DNA of 41,190 bases from a virus. Positions 26,437-33,330 of this stretch are shown in pieces. The position numbers were made by a program, and so were the translations under genes. Numbering within the stretch: position 1 is the stretch's first letter; each line of letters starts with the position of its first letter. Location of the stretch: positions 1 to 41,190 of IMG/VR virus record IMGVR_UViG_3300025684_000026; one strand, written 5' to 3'. A model generated the notes under the pieces. The model searched no databases, had not been told where the DNA came from, and saw nothing but the letters and a program-made list of their open reading frames with translations.

Positions 26437-28167
26437 TTATTTTACTATCTTAATACGTTCTTTAAATGAAGGTGGGAAGAAGTCCGGTTTATTTATCAGG
26501 CTCATAAAACTAGCATCAATCACATATGTAATTGCCCAGTCATCTTCACTTCTAACACTACGACCAACACCTTGCATTACTGAAACACCAGTCTTCCAGT
26601 TGTACCAGTCGTTTGAAATGTTAAGCTTAGCTTTAATCAGAGGATCTGCTAAACTTGGATAAGGTACTTTAAAGAAGATCTGGAATCTGCTCATGCCGTC
26701 CTTTAGATCTAAGCCTTCTAAGAGTGAAGGCCCCATAATAACTGCGTCTTCTTTCTGCTCAAACAGTTCAAGCATCTCGGCTTTTTCTTTAGAACCTGAA
26801 TAGTCCATTAGCCTAAAGGTATGCATTGAATGCTGCTTAATATAATTTGTAAACTGATATGAACCTGCGTGAATAACACCGCGCTGGCCTTTGTGTTTCT
26901 TAATGATTTGATCTAAGATCTTGACCACCTTTGGTAGTGAAGCTTCACGCTCTCTGTAAGTTAACTTATGTCTGTTGACAAAAATAACAGGTGACTTCTC
27001 AAAGTTGAACATATTGTCCATTCTAATAAAACGAGCTCCTTTGATACCCATGATTCTAGCATAAGCTCTTGGGTCGCCAATTGTAGCTGACATGAAAACT
27101 TTAAAGCCAGCTTGCTCGTGAAGATACTTCTGAATCATCTTAGCCTCTTCGACACATGTAAATCTAGCCTCATCTTCACGCTGGTCTATTACCATGGCTT
27201 CTAAGCCAACATCTTTGATTAAGTCACTGTAGTCATCAAACTTACAGTAGATGTCCTTCAGGCGGTCGAAAGCGGTAAATGCAGATGCCCAATCACTTGG
27301 TATTGTCTTCTGGCCAAAACGCTTCTTAGCAGTCTTCTTAGCAATATCTTGTGCAGCTCGGTATGTAATAGCAATCCCTCTAAACTCTTGTATAGCTTTA
27401 AAGAGCGGCTCACGACCTTTAGTTGTCATTAGATCATGTACAACCGACTGTAATCTATTTTTGGTTTGAGTTTCAGCTGGTATATTATGGCGATTAATAA
27501 ACCGGTTAAGGTAAACTACTCGGTCAATCACCGACTCGTCAATGCGCGCGCTAAAATGGTTCTGTACAATCTCATCTACTTTATGTGCTTCATCAAAGAA
27601 GACAAAGTCACGTTTCTTGAAAGGCGCTTCACGTTCTTGTTCGTCCATTCTAGCCTGAACGTAATTACGTTGAATTAGCCAGAATGAATAGTTCAATAAT
27701 GAGATTGGTTGGTCAATTGCACGCCTTCTATTCTGTAAATATCCGCACTGGCCATAACATGACAATTTTTCAGCTTGTTCATAGCCCATACCTTTCATCT
27801 TACAGTCACCAAGGCTAAATGGTAAACTATTGACAAAACATTCGTAATTGTCAACACCTTTAATACTTGGCCAATTCAGGTTAAGACGTTTAAAGTCTTT
27901 CTCATACTGGTCTTGGAGTGCCAGATCTGAAGTAACTAGATAGCCACGCTTGCCCATCTCTTTTAAGATGTATGAGCTCCACATCGCAATAAGTGACTTA
28001 CCAGTTCCAGTTGGCGCGTCAATCACCACCGTAGATTCTGGGTCTTCTTGATAAGCAGTCACAATCTGCTCGATCACTTCACGTTGACCTCTCCTGAAAG
28101 AGAAGTCCTCACCAAAAACTTTAGTTTCTAGCGCGTGGTCTATTATGTCTTTTATAGGTCGTTCCAA
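26437..28167 (-). CDS. DinG/XPD-type superfamily 2 DNA helicase with Fe-S cysteines
   Basis: A 576-residue ATP-dependent helicase. Residues 51-58 (APTGTGKS) are Walker A and 190-195 (FFDEAH) are the DEAH Walker B box. Between them four cysteines (C110, C122, C137, C141) are spaced like the Fe-S cluster of XPD/DinG helicases. M-S-A-T-I-G near the middle is motif III, and Q-G-V-G-R-S-V-R near 530 is motif VI. This family unwinds DNA with 5'-3' polarity in repair and replication, including D-loops and R-loops. The start overlaps the dCMP deaminase gene by 16 nt, so the two are coupled. At 576 residues it is shorter than E. coli DinG (about 716). Confidence 0.9.
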   Translation of the reverse strand: MERPIKDIIDHALETKVFGEDFSFRRGQREVIEQIVTAYQEDPESTVVIDAPTGTGKSLIAMWSSYILKEMGKRGYLVTSDLALQDQYEKDFKRLNLNWPSIKGVDNYECFVNSLPFSLGDCKMKGMGYEQAEKLSCYGQCGYLQNRRRAIDQPISLLNYSFWLIQRNYVQARMDEQEREAPFKKRDFVFFDEAHKVDEIVQNHFSARIDESVIDRVVYLNRFINRHNIPAETQTKNRLQSVVHDLMTTKGREPLFKAIQEFRGIAITYRAAQDIAKKTAKKRFGQKTIPSDWASAFTAFDRLKDIYCKFDDYSDLIKDVGLEAMVIDQREDEARFTCVEEAKMIQKYLHEQAGFKVFMSATIGDPRAYARIMGIKGARFIRMDNMFNFEKSPVIFVNRHKLTYREREASLPKVVKILDQIIKKHKGQRGVIHAGSYQFTNYIKQHSMHTFRLMDYSGSKEKAEMLELFEQKEDAVIMGPSLLEGLDLKDGMSRFQIFFKVPYPSLADPLIKAKLNISNDWYNWKTGVSVMQGVGRSVRSEDDWAITYVIDASFMSLINKPDFFPPSFKERIKIVK

Positions 28168-28658
28168 CAGATAACTTCTTCAACGTCAATATTAGCTTTC
28201 TTTAGTAGTTCTACACCACTCATATCACGATAGTCTTCTGAATAGTAGACCTTTGAGATACCGGCTTGAATAATCAATTTTGCACAGTCAAAACATGGGC
28301 ATGTTGTGGTATAGAGTTCAGCGCCATCGCAATTCATAGTTGACTTAGCAACTTTCATGATTGCATTAGATTCTGCGTGCATAACTTCACGTTTGGTAAC
28401 AACTTTGCTACAACAACCATCATCACATTCGTAACCTTTATCCATTAATGTCATTGCATGGTCCGGGTTATCATAGTATCTGATTTGATCTTCTTCACAG
28501 CCATTATCAAAGCCATACGGCATACCATTGTAGCCAAATGAAATAATCTGTTTGTCCTTTACTATCACACAACCTACCTTGCGTCGCTTAGCATAAGAAA
28601 GCTTAGCGAATTGGTATGCAGTCTGCATGTATATCTTTTCAATTGCGATTCTTGGCAT
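28152..28658 (-). CDS. cd: dCMP deaminase
   Basis: A 168-residue zinc-dependent deoxycytidylate deaminase. The catalytic H-A-E is at 94-96 and the P-C-F-D-C zinc site at 121-125. The substrate-facing N-terminal part contains R-R-K-V-G-C-V-I-V and the G-Y-N-G-M-P-Y-G motif (42-49) typical of T4 dCMP deaminase. Further Cys/His (54, 67, 78, 82, 83) may hold a second zinc, as in T4. It converts dCMP to dUMP, supplying dTMP synthesis for an AT-rich phage genome. It is the first gene after a strong terminator. Confidence 0.93.
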   Translation of the reverse strand: MPRIAIEKIYMQTAYQFAKLSYAKRRKVGCVIVKDKQIISFGYNGMPYGFDNGCEEDQIRYYDNPDHAMTLMDKGYECDDGCCSKVVTKREVMHAESNAIMKVAKSTMNCDGAELYTTTCPCFDCAKLIIQAGISKVYYSEDYRDMSGVELLKKANIDVEEVICWNDL

Positions 28659-28671
28659 ATTATCTTAAAAT

Positions 28672-28704
28672 AAAAAAGTCGTGCATATATTATATGCACG
28701 ACTT
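28672..28704 (-). terminator. Rho-independent terminator after the 111-aa capsid-targeted gene
   Basis: An 11-bp perfect stem (28678-28688 with 28692-28702) has a 3-nt loop and is flanked by A/T pairs. On the minus strand it is followed by a run of T (28672-28677). It lies between the stop of the gene ending at 28743 and the dCMP deaminase start, ending the upstream transcript. The complementary A/T flanks may allow function in both directions. Confidence 0.9.
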
Positions 28705-28742
28705 CTATAAAGTTTAATTCAATGATACTTAAATCAATCTTC

Positions 28743-29078
28743 TTAGATGCCGAAATGTTTTGCAGCAGCTGATTTTAATTCATCGTAAGTGTAGTTTCCA
28801 GTTAATGCGTCATCAATGATAGTTCCGCCTTTTTTACCTGTTGCATACATCGATACATGGTCAAATCCAATCCAGTCTCCACCGCCATATTCATTCTTCT
28901 TGTCGAATCCTAAATCTAATGACAATGTTTTAGAAAGAGATTGTCTTCCTAAGAATTGGTCATTGTAACCTAGTTTTCCTGCTTTAATATAAGCTGATGC
29001 ATTTACTGCTTCATTTACTACATCATTAACTGCATCTGTCTTGTTAATAAATTTTTCAAAGGTCTTTGTGTATTTCAT
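28743..29078 (-). CDS. Capsid-targeted-like small protein (MKYTKTFEKFINKTD leader)
   Basis: The start was placed at the ATG at 29076-29078. It begins a leader shared with neighbouring proteins and avoids the overlap made by a longer frame reaching 29123. The 111-residue product begins MKYTKTFEKFINKTD, similar to the T4 capsid-targeting sequence but with K in place of the usual E at the cleavage position. The remainder is a small Gly-rich domain (NEYGGGDWIGFDHVSMYATG) of unknown family. The gene is followed by a strong terminator. Delivery with the capsid is inferred from the leader. Confidence 0.65.
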   Translation of the reverse strand: MKYTKTFEKFINKTDAVNDVVNEAVNASAYIKAGKLGYNDQFLGRQSLSKTLSLDLGFDKKNEYGGGDWIGFDHVSMYATGKKGGTIIDDALTGNYTYDELKSAAAKHFGI

Positions 29079-29103
29079 GATTTTGTATTTATTTTTATTT
29101 AGT

Positions 29104-29721
29104 TTATTCAGAAGGAGCTTCACCAGACCATGCCTCCATCATTTCATCTAGTTTCTTAGCGTAAGCCTCTTTCATCGAGTTACATGCACCTTCATACATT
29201 TCAACTGTCATATCTCCTTCTTTAGCTTCTTTACATGCAGCTTCATACATTTCAGCCATCATGCCAGCATTAAGAGCTGCCATTTCTTTCATGTAAGATT
29301 CTACAGTATGTTCCTGGTAGTCATCACCTTCGTAAGCCATGGCTTCGTTACATGCAGACTCATAGACTTCTTTTAACATCTCAGATGCTAGCTTAACTTC
29401 TTCAGACTCGTCTTCATCCTCGTCTTCATCGTCATCTTCAGACTCTTCATCATCGTCATCTTCAGACTCTTCATCATCGTCATCTTCAGACTCTTCATCA
29501 TCGTCATCATCATCATCATCTTCAGACTCTTCATCATCGTCATCTTCAGACTCATCTTCTTCAGACTCCTCGTGATCTTCTTCGTTAGCCATTTCTTCGT
29601 CTTCGTCCTCGATCTCTTCAGCTACATCTTCTGTTGTTACCTCGTCAGTTTCTTCTTCACTAACATCCGGTGCGTTTACTTTCTTTGAGTACTCCTCAAA
29701 GGATAAAATCTTTTTTGCCAT
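29104..29721 (-). CDS. Highly acidic repeat protein, possible prohead-core or packaged protein
   Basis: A 205-residue protein. The N-terminus (MAKKILSFEEYSKKV) is a divergent relative of the leader found in adjacent genes. Residues 22-108 are almost all Asp, Glu and Ser, built on an E-E-S-E-D-D-D-D repeat. Residues 115-200 are helical with three copies of a Y-E-[SAG]-A-C motif (120-124, 159-163, 176-180). Acidic proteins form the T4 prohead core (gp67), so a scaffold-core or DNA-mimic role is possible; neither is shown. A promoter-like box lies 29 nt upstream. Confidence 0.65.
   Translation of the reverse strand: MAKKILSFEEYSKKVNAPDVSEEETDEVTTEDVAEEIEDEDEEMANEEDHEESEEDESEDDDDEESEDDDDDDDDEESEDDDDEESEDDDDEESEDDDEDEDEDESEEVKLASEMLKEVYESACNEAMAYEGDDYQEHTVESYMKEMAALNAGMMAEMYEAACKEAKEGDMTVEMYEGACNSMKEAYAKKLDEMMEAWSGEAPSE
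29425..29552 (-). repeat. 24-bp tandem coding repeat (acidic EESEDDDD units)
   Basis: The plus strand shows repeated units of tcatcatcgtcatcttcagactct (24 bp) with one expanded atc run. On the minus strand these encode E-E-S-E-D-D-D-D. It lies inside the acidic protein gene and is likely prone to copy-number change. Confidence 0.85.
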
Positions 29722-29750
29722 TGTATTATAGTTTTGTTTTGTGTTCTGGT

Positions 29751-29760
29751 TTTATATATC
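29751..29760 (-). promoter_or_regulatory. Late-promoter-like box GATATATAAA
   Basis: The minus strand reads CAAGATATATAAAACC, with the box 29 nt before the ATG of the acidic repeat protein and just after the preceding gene's stop. It is a perfect copy of the commonest form of the box in this window. Confidence 0.55.
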
Positions 29761-29763
29761 TTG

Positions 29764-30069
29764 CTAATCAAGTAATATTTTTACGCTTAATGGTGTTGTA
29801 CCCTTGATTATGCGGTGGATAACACCTTTATGGATCTTAATGTCAACGCCAGTTACCATTGGAATGGGCATTTCGTTGTCGTACTGAAAGCGCCAGTCTG
29901 AGTCTTCAAGCACCTCTATTGTTCTGTCTTCTGCGTCCCAGTGCCACTTGTATAAATGTTCTGGATAGCTTGGATCAAACCTTCTAATAAGATAGCCATC
30001 ATGGCGTTCTTCTACGAACGGTCTGCGTTGGTCCTCGACCATCTCTATCATTTCAGCATATGTTACCAT
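29764..30069 (-). CDS. Hypothetical protein, 101 aa, cupin-like C-terminal pattern
   Basis: A 101-residue protein without the shared leader. The C-terminal half (MPIPMVTGVDIKIHKGVIHR, then I-K-G-T-T-P-L-S-V-K-I) has the 'i.kG..H.....g...l.v.i' pattern of small cupin-like phage proteins, but a metal site is not evident. The start overlaps the end of the gene upstream by 7 nt, so it closes the coupled cluster of leader-bearing genes. Its function is unknown. Confidence 0.6.
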   Translation of the reverse strand: MVTYAEMIEMVEDQRRPFVEERHDGYLIRRFDPSYPEHLYKWHWDAEDRTIEVLEDSDWRFQYDNEMPIPMVTGVDIKIHKGVIHRIIKGTTPLSVKILLD

Positions 30070-30602
30070 GGTTGGTCGCTTTTAAGTCCTAGTTGTTTGC
30101 CGAATAGAGTTGGCCCATAACAAGCCCAGAATCCAGCTTTATTAGGATCTTGTTTAGCTGCAGTGTCACATTTATGTCTTGCCCAGAATGAAGCCGCTGC
30201 TCCCGGGTCATTGTTCTTAACTGCAAGTTTCGGGTCTCCCCATTCAATCTTCTTGGCGATCACGTTGCCTTCATCATCTGTTCTACCAGTATTACGATAG
30301 ACAATAAACTTCTTATTGCCACCACGTTCTGGTGAATCCAGTTTAACCTTCTTAGTCTTACCGCCACGTTCTTTATAGACTGCTGGCTTACCAACTTCAA
30401 GGTTTTTAGCCATCCAGCCACTTGGCCCTTTAAGAATAATGTTGCCTTTATCCCAGTACTCTTTTACCTCTTCAAAAAGTTTAGCATAGGCCTCACTGCC
30501 CAGTCTAAAGAATGAATTGGTTAAGTCAAGCCCCTCGTCGATGTGAGCCTTTAATTCTGGCGATACATTATCCCAATCCTCAAATGTCTTTACAAACTTC
30601 AT
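30063..30602 (-). CDS. Leader-bearing protein with C-terminal ARHKC/WACYG motif
   Basis: A 179-residue protein beginning MKFVKTFEDWDNVSPE, which keeps the K-x-F-E-D part of the shared leader but lacks a clear I-x-E cleavage site. The rest is basic and Gly-rich, with L-K-G-P-S-G-W-M-A-K-N-L-E-V-G-K-P in the middle. The C-terminal A-A-S-F-W-A-R-H-K-C…F-W-A-C-Y-G resembles 'S-F-x-A-R-H-x-C…W-x-C' motifs found in many phage and environmental proteins of unknown role. Its start overlaps the end of the GNAT gene by 4 nt (ATGA-type coupling). Packaging is possible but less certain than for its neighbours. Confidence 0.6.
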   Translation of the reverse strand: MKFVKTFEDWDNVSPELKAHIDEGLDLTNSFFRLGSEAYAKLFEEVKEYWDKGNIILKGPSGWMAKNLEVGKPAVYKERGGKTKKVKLDSPERGGNKKFIVYRNTGRTDDEGNVIAKKIEWGDPKLAVKNNDPGAAASFWARHKCDTAAKQDPNKAGFWACYGPTLFGKQLGLKSDQPW

Positions 30603-31507
30603 AGTTCTTTTATTCCAGTTTTGTAATCTTGTTTATGGCCATGTATGACTGGAAACTCTTTCTCGAGCTCATAGCCCATCTTCTCCCAAAAATTAATAGA
30701 CTTTTTATAAGCATCAATCTCTACATATTTAGCACCTTGTTCTTTGGCCCATCTTTCAAAGTCAGCAACTGCCTTTGAGCCAATTCCACCACCTCGTTGT
30801 GCAGCTTTAACTTCAATGTGATTTAACTTAGCCTTGTCGCCTTCAACGTAGCCAGTAATCTTAACACCGTCAAAACCTGGATAATAATTTGACTCATTTA
30901 AAGACTCGTCCATCTTATCGATTAGATCTTCTCTACCAAGCTGCTTATAAACCTCTTTGCGAGTCTTCTGCATCTTCTCAGCGTAGTCTGGATCGTCGTT
31001 ACGATTAAAGACATACTGTTGAGTTAATGAGCCGCTGATCTTCTTTACGTCCTTCTTACGTGTCTTAATTAGCCACGCAGCTAGATCCTTGATTGAAAGG
31101 TCTCTGAAGCGTCCTTCAGCGTCCGGAGCATCTGAGTGGTGAAAGTCTGGAGCGCCTTTCGGCTTCTTCTCGGTAATGAACTCTTCAAATTTCAAGCTTT
31201 CCGTAGTCGCCCTTTCCTTTTTCTTAGCAGTCTTAATTTTATTCTTTAAGATTTCAGCCTCTTTGCGCATAACTAGCTCTTGTGCCTTTGCTGAAGACTG
31301 ACGTAACTGTACTTTAGCTAGTGAAGCCTTCATCTTATCAGAAGGTTCCGGAGAATCAGCAAGCTCTTTAGCTGTTTTAACTAAATCTTCTTGCTTGTCG
31401 ACAGCCTTCTTAATCTTCTTGTCAATCTTCTTGACCTTAGACTTAATTGAAGTCTTCTTGTTCTTCTTCTCGCTTACAAAATCCTCAAAGAGTTTTACAA
31501 ATTTCAC
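30599..31507 (-). CDS. Leader-bearing GNAT acetyltransferase with internal second targeting motif
   Basis: A 302-residue multi-part protein. Residues 1-14 (MKFVKLFEDFVSEK) are a capsid-targeting-like leader. Residues 15-100 are Lys-rich and helical. Residues 104-115 (SLKFEEFITEKK) repeat the leader. Residues 116-200 form a conserved-looking domain (PDFHHSDAPDAEGRFRDLSI). Residues 206-302 are a GNAT N-acetyltransferase domain with the acetyl-CoA loop Q-R-G-G-G-I-G-S (237-244) and the C-terminal N-F-W-E-K-M-G-Y-E. Cuts after FVSE, FITE (114) and SLNE (205) would fit the T4 prohead-protease consensus and release separate domains. Start and stop overlap neighbours by 4 nt. The acetylation target is unknown. 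Confidence 0.75.
   Translation of the reverse strand: MKFVKLFEDFVSEKKNKKTSIKSKVKKIDKKIKKAVDKQEDLVKTAKELADSPEPSDKMKASLAKVQLRQSSAKAQELVMRKEAEILKNKIKTAKKKERATTESLKFEEFITEKKPKGAPDFHHSDAPDAEGRFRDLSIKDLAAWLIKTRKKDVKKISGSLTQQYVFNRNDDPDYAEKMQKTRKEVYKQLGREDLIDKMDESLNESNYYPGFDGVKITGYVEGDKAKLNHIEVKAAQRGGGIGSKAVADFERWAKEQGAKYVEIDAYKKSINFWEKMGYELEKEFPVIHGHKQDYKTGIKEL
31163..31198 (-). other. Internal capsid-targeting-like motif in the GNAT gene
   Basis: These codons specify SLKFEEFITEKK (residues 104-115). It matches the N-terminal leader of neighbouring proteins and carries an I-T-E cleavage-like site. Its position suggests either a former separate gene start or a second processing point. Confidence 0.6.
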
Positions 31508-31986
31508 AGCGTTTCAATTTTATTTGATTTCATCCATTCTTCTAGTAGGCTAACTGCGCTATTAAAGATTCTACTTCTATTATAGTCCATACCAAATGAG
31601 TTGAAGTAGGCTTTAAGCTCATAATAAGCCGGTTCTACATCTTCTCTATTAGCAACTTTGTCTTGAATAGATTTAGAGACCTCATATGCATAATATGCAG
31701 CCTTAATTGAAATAACATCTGACATCTCGTTGTAGAACTCACCGCCGTAAAACTTACCTACAAGATTGCCAAACTTCTTTTCCATCTCGATCCATGACAG
31801 GTCTTCCAGAGCAATCCACAATTTAGCTTGAGTCAATGTAGTGTCCTTTCTGATGAAGCCAGCCTTTAGCATGTCTTTGGCCATTGCACTAATCTCTTTT
31901 GGAATAGGAAGTTTACCATGCTCGCGCTCCCATCTAGTAACGTCAGCGTCTGTAATAAATCTTTCGAATAGTTTAATATACTTCAT
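31504..31986 (-). CDS. Leader-bearing hypothetical protein (MKYIKLFERFITDAD)
   Basis: A 160-residue protein with the shared leader MKYIKLFERFITDAD, where D replaces E at the predicted cut. The rest is helical and charged (VTRWEREHGKLPIPKEISAM, then WIALEDLSWIEMEKKFGNLV) with no recognised family. Its start shares one base with the stop of the 2H phosphoesterase gene and its end overlaps the GNAT gene by 4 nt. It is likely co-translated with them and, by analogy with T4 internal proteins, possibly packaged. Confidence 0.65.
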   Translation of the reverse strand: MKYIKLFERFITDADVTRWEREHGKLPIPKEISAMAKDMLKAGFIRKDTTLTQAKLWIALEDLSWIEMEKKFGNLVGKFYGGEFYNEMSDVISIKAAYYAYEVSKSIQDKVANREDVEPAYYELKAYFNSFGMDYNRSRIFNSAVSLLEEWMKSNKIETL

Positions 31987-32534
31987 TAGTCAATGTTGAT
32001 CTTTATTTTAGTCTTAGTACCATCTGGTTGGCTAAAGACGGCATGAGTAGGTACCAATTCATATTCGTGACCATCCATTCTATCACAGTACTTTTTACCA
32101 GTACCTTTCTGTAGATATGCAATAGTCATGTGTGGATGGTAGTCCGGATATTGATTGTTATATGGCAGTTCACAAAGGGCTTTATTACAAGCGTATAAAC
32201 TGTCTCCTTTAACGTCAAACTTAAGGACATCATAGTCGTTCTCAAACAGAGAAGCATTGTGAACCTTACACGTTCCAAATGTATGCTGCTCTAAGATCTC
32301 TTTAACCTCATCAACAGTTACCTGTGCTTCAAGACCATAAAGTAGAGTACAGTGTGGTTCATCTTCAAGGCCAAAGGTTCTATCACCTTCCTCTTCATAA
32401 AGATCATTTGAGTCAATTCCATCGTGAATCTTGTTCATTGTTGGAAAGTCAAAGTATAACATTACACAGCCTGATGAATAAGAGTCTCCACTCTTTTCAG
32501 CTATAAATTCTTCAAATAGTTTTATATGTTTCAT
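31986..32534 (-). CDS. Leader-bearing 2H phosphoesterase (2'-5' RNA ligase-like superfamily)
   Basis: A 182-residue protein with the clearest targeting leader, MKHIKLFEEFIAE, close to T4's MKTYQEFIAE. The rest carries the two H-x-T motifs of 2H phosphoesterases: H61-C-T63 in E-P-H-C-T-L-L-Y-G-L, and H135-M-T137 in H-P-H-M-T-I-A-Y-L. This superfamily hydrolyses cyclic or 2'-5' phosphodiester bonds. It includes tRNA-processing enzymes and the phage anti-CBASS protein Acb1, which destroys cyclic-nucleotide alarm signals. Packaging and injection of such an enzyme would act very early in infection; this is inference. The gene lies 2 nt after the metallopeptidase-like gene. Confidence 0.8.
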   Translation of the reverse strand: MKHIKLFEEFIAEKSGDSYSSGCVMLYFDFPTMNKIHDGIDSNDLYEEEGDRTFGLEDEPHCTLLYGLEAQVTVDEVKEILEQHTFGTCKVHNASLFENDYDVLKFDVKGDSLYACNKALCELPYNNQYPDYHPHMTIAYLQKGTGKKYCDRMDGHEYELVPTHAVFSQPDGTKTKIKINID

Positions 32535-32536
32535 AA

Positions 32537-33262
32537 TTAAAATTTAGGAATGCCGCCTATTTTTTGTGCTCTTCTGCGCCAAAGGTCTAAAACTTCAGCT
32601 CTTGTTTCATTATCTATCACACCTTGTTCTTGTTGAACATCCAGGTATCTGTTAATAGCATCTGTAATTGGCTCTTTACGTTTCTTAGCCTCGAATCTAA
32701 GTCCTTGTAGATTTGCATCGACTTCTTTCGGTAGCATTAAGTAATGGTGTTTAGGTAAGAAGCCCATTTTAATTAAGGCTCTCATCTCAGAATCATCTTC
32801 ATCTGGCTTGCCCATTCTGTAGTTACCGACACTTTTACCATCTTGAGTAATGTGTTCCATCTCGTGGCGCATTACGTCAGCAAGGTGCATATAGACTGTT
32901 TGCCATTCGCCTGGTAGCCATTCATCGTTGATTGCAAAATCAATTAAGATATAAGGGTCTTGGTCTTCCCATTCATCTTCATCTTCATCATATATTTCAT
33001 CTCTACCATCAGCGCCCGTTGAATCTAAGACTTCAAAGCCTTTTACCGGCTGACCTTCAACACTGCCAAAATAGATTGTTGAATCAAGGTCAAATACTAT
33101 CCCACGTTCATCAACGCTTAAACTGAAGTTTGATAGCTTTTTACCATTTTTCCAGTCTTTAATCCACTTCTTGAAATTCTGACTCACAAGTTTGTTGGCC
33201 AATCCATCATATCTGCTTCTGCCTTCGTTGATAAAATCACTATAATTATCTATGTGTTTCAT
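32537..33262 (-). CDS. Leader-bearing putative zinc metallopeptidase
   Basis: A 241-residue protein beginning MKHIDNYSDFINEG, a variant of the shared leader with an I-N-E cleavage-like site. Residues 133-137 (HEMEH) are an H-E-x-x-H zinc-protease motif in D-V-M-R-H-E-M-E-H-I-T-Q. E180 in L-P-K-E-V-D-A could be the third ligand, as in gluzincin-type proteases. The N-terminal third is basic. The protein may act on host proteins after injection, or on capsid components. It is the first gene of the coupled run and follows a terminator and a GATATATAAA box only 2 nt before its ATG. Confidence 0.65.
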   Translation of the reverse strand: MKHIDNYSDFINEGRSRYDGLANKLVSQNFKKWIKDWKNGKKLSNFSLSVDERGIVFDLDSTIYFGSVEGQPVKGFEVLDSTGADGRDEIYDEDEDEWEDQDPYILIDFAINDEWLPGEWQTVYMHLADVMRHEMEHITQDGKSVGNYRMGKPDEDDSEMRALIKMGFLPKHHYLMLPKEVDANLQGLRFEAKKRKEPITDAINRYLDVQQEQGVIDNETRAEVLDLWRRRAQKIGGIPKF

Positions 33263-33264
33263 GT

Positions 33265-33274
33265 TTTATATATC
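33265..33274 (-). promoter_or_regulatory. Late-promoter-like box GATATATAAA at the start of the packaged-protein cluster
   Basis: The minus strand reads ATGATATATAAAAC directly followed by the ATG of the metallopeptidase-like gene, so only 2 nt separate box and start codon. A terminator stem lies just upstream. If this is the -10 element, the mRNA would start at or inside the coding region, so a leaderless or alternative arrangement should be considered. Confidence 0.4.
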
Positions 33275-33276
33275 AT

Positions 33277-33305
33277 AAAAAAGAGGAGCCATGTAGTGAC
33301 TCCTC
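33277..33305 (-). terminator. Hairpin terminator after the 80-aa gene
   Basis: The GAGGAG/CTCCTC stem (33283-33288 with 33300-33305) has an 11-nt loop and is followed on the minus strand by six T (33277-33282). It separates the upstream small genes from the leader-bearing cluster. Confidence 0.75.
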
Positions 33306-33330
33306 TGCTAAAGCTAAACTAAGGCCTAAA

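Noticed and set aside
29079-29123. Longer N-terminus for the small leader-bearing protein
   Set aside because: It would add 15 Lys/Asn-rich residues, overlap the upstream gene and hide the shared leader.
29425-29552. CRISPR-like tandem repeats
   Set aside because: Units are contiguous without spacers and translate in frame to an acidic EESEDDDD repeat.
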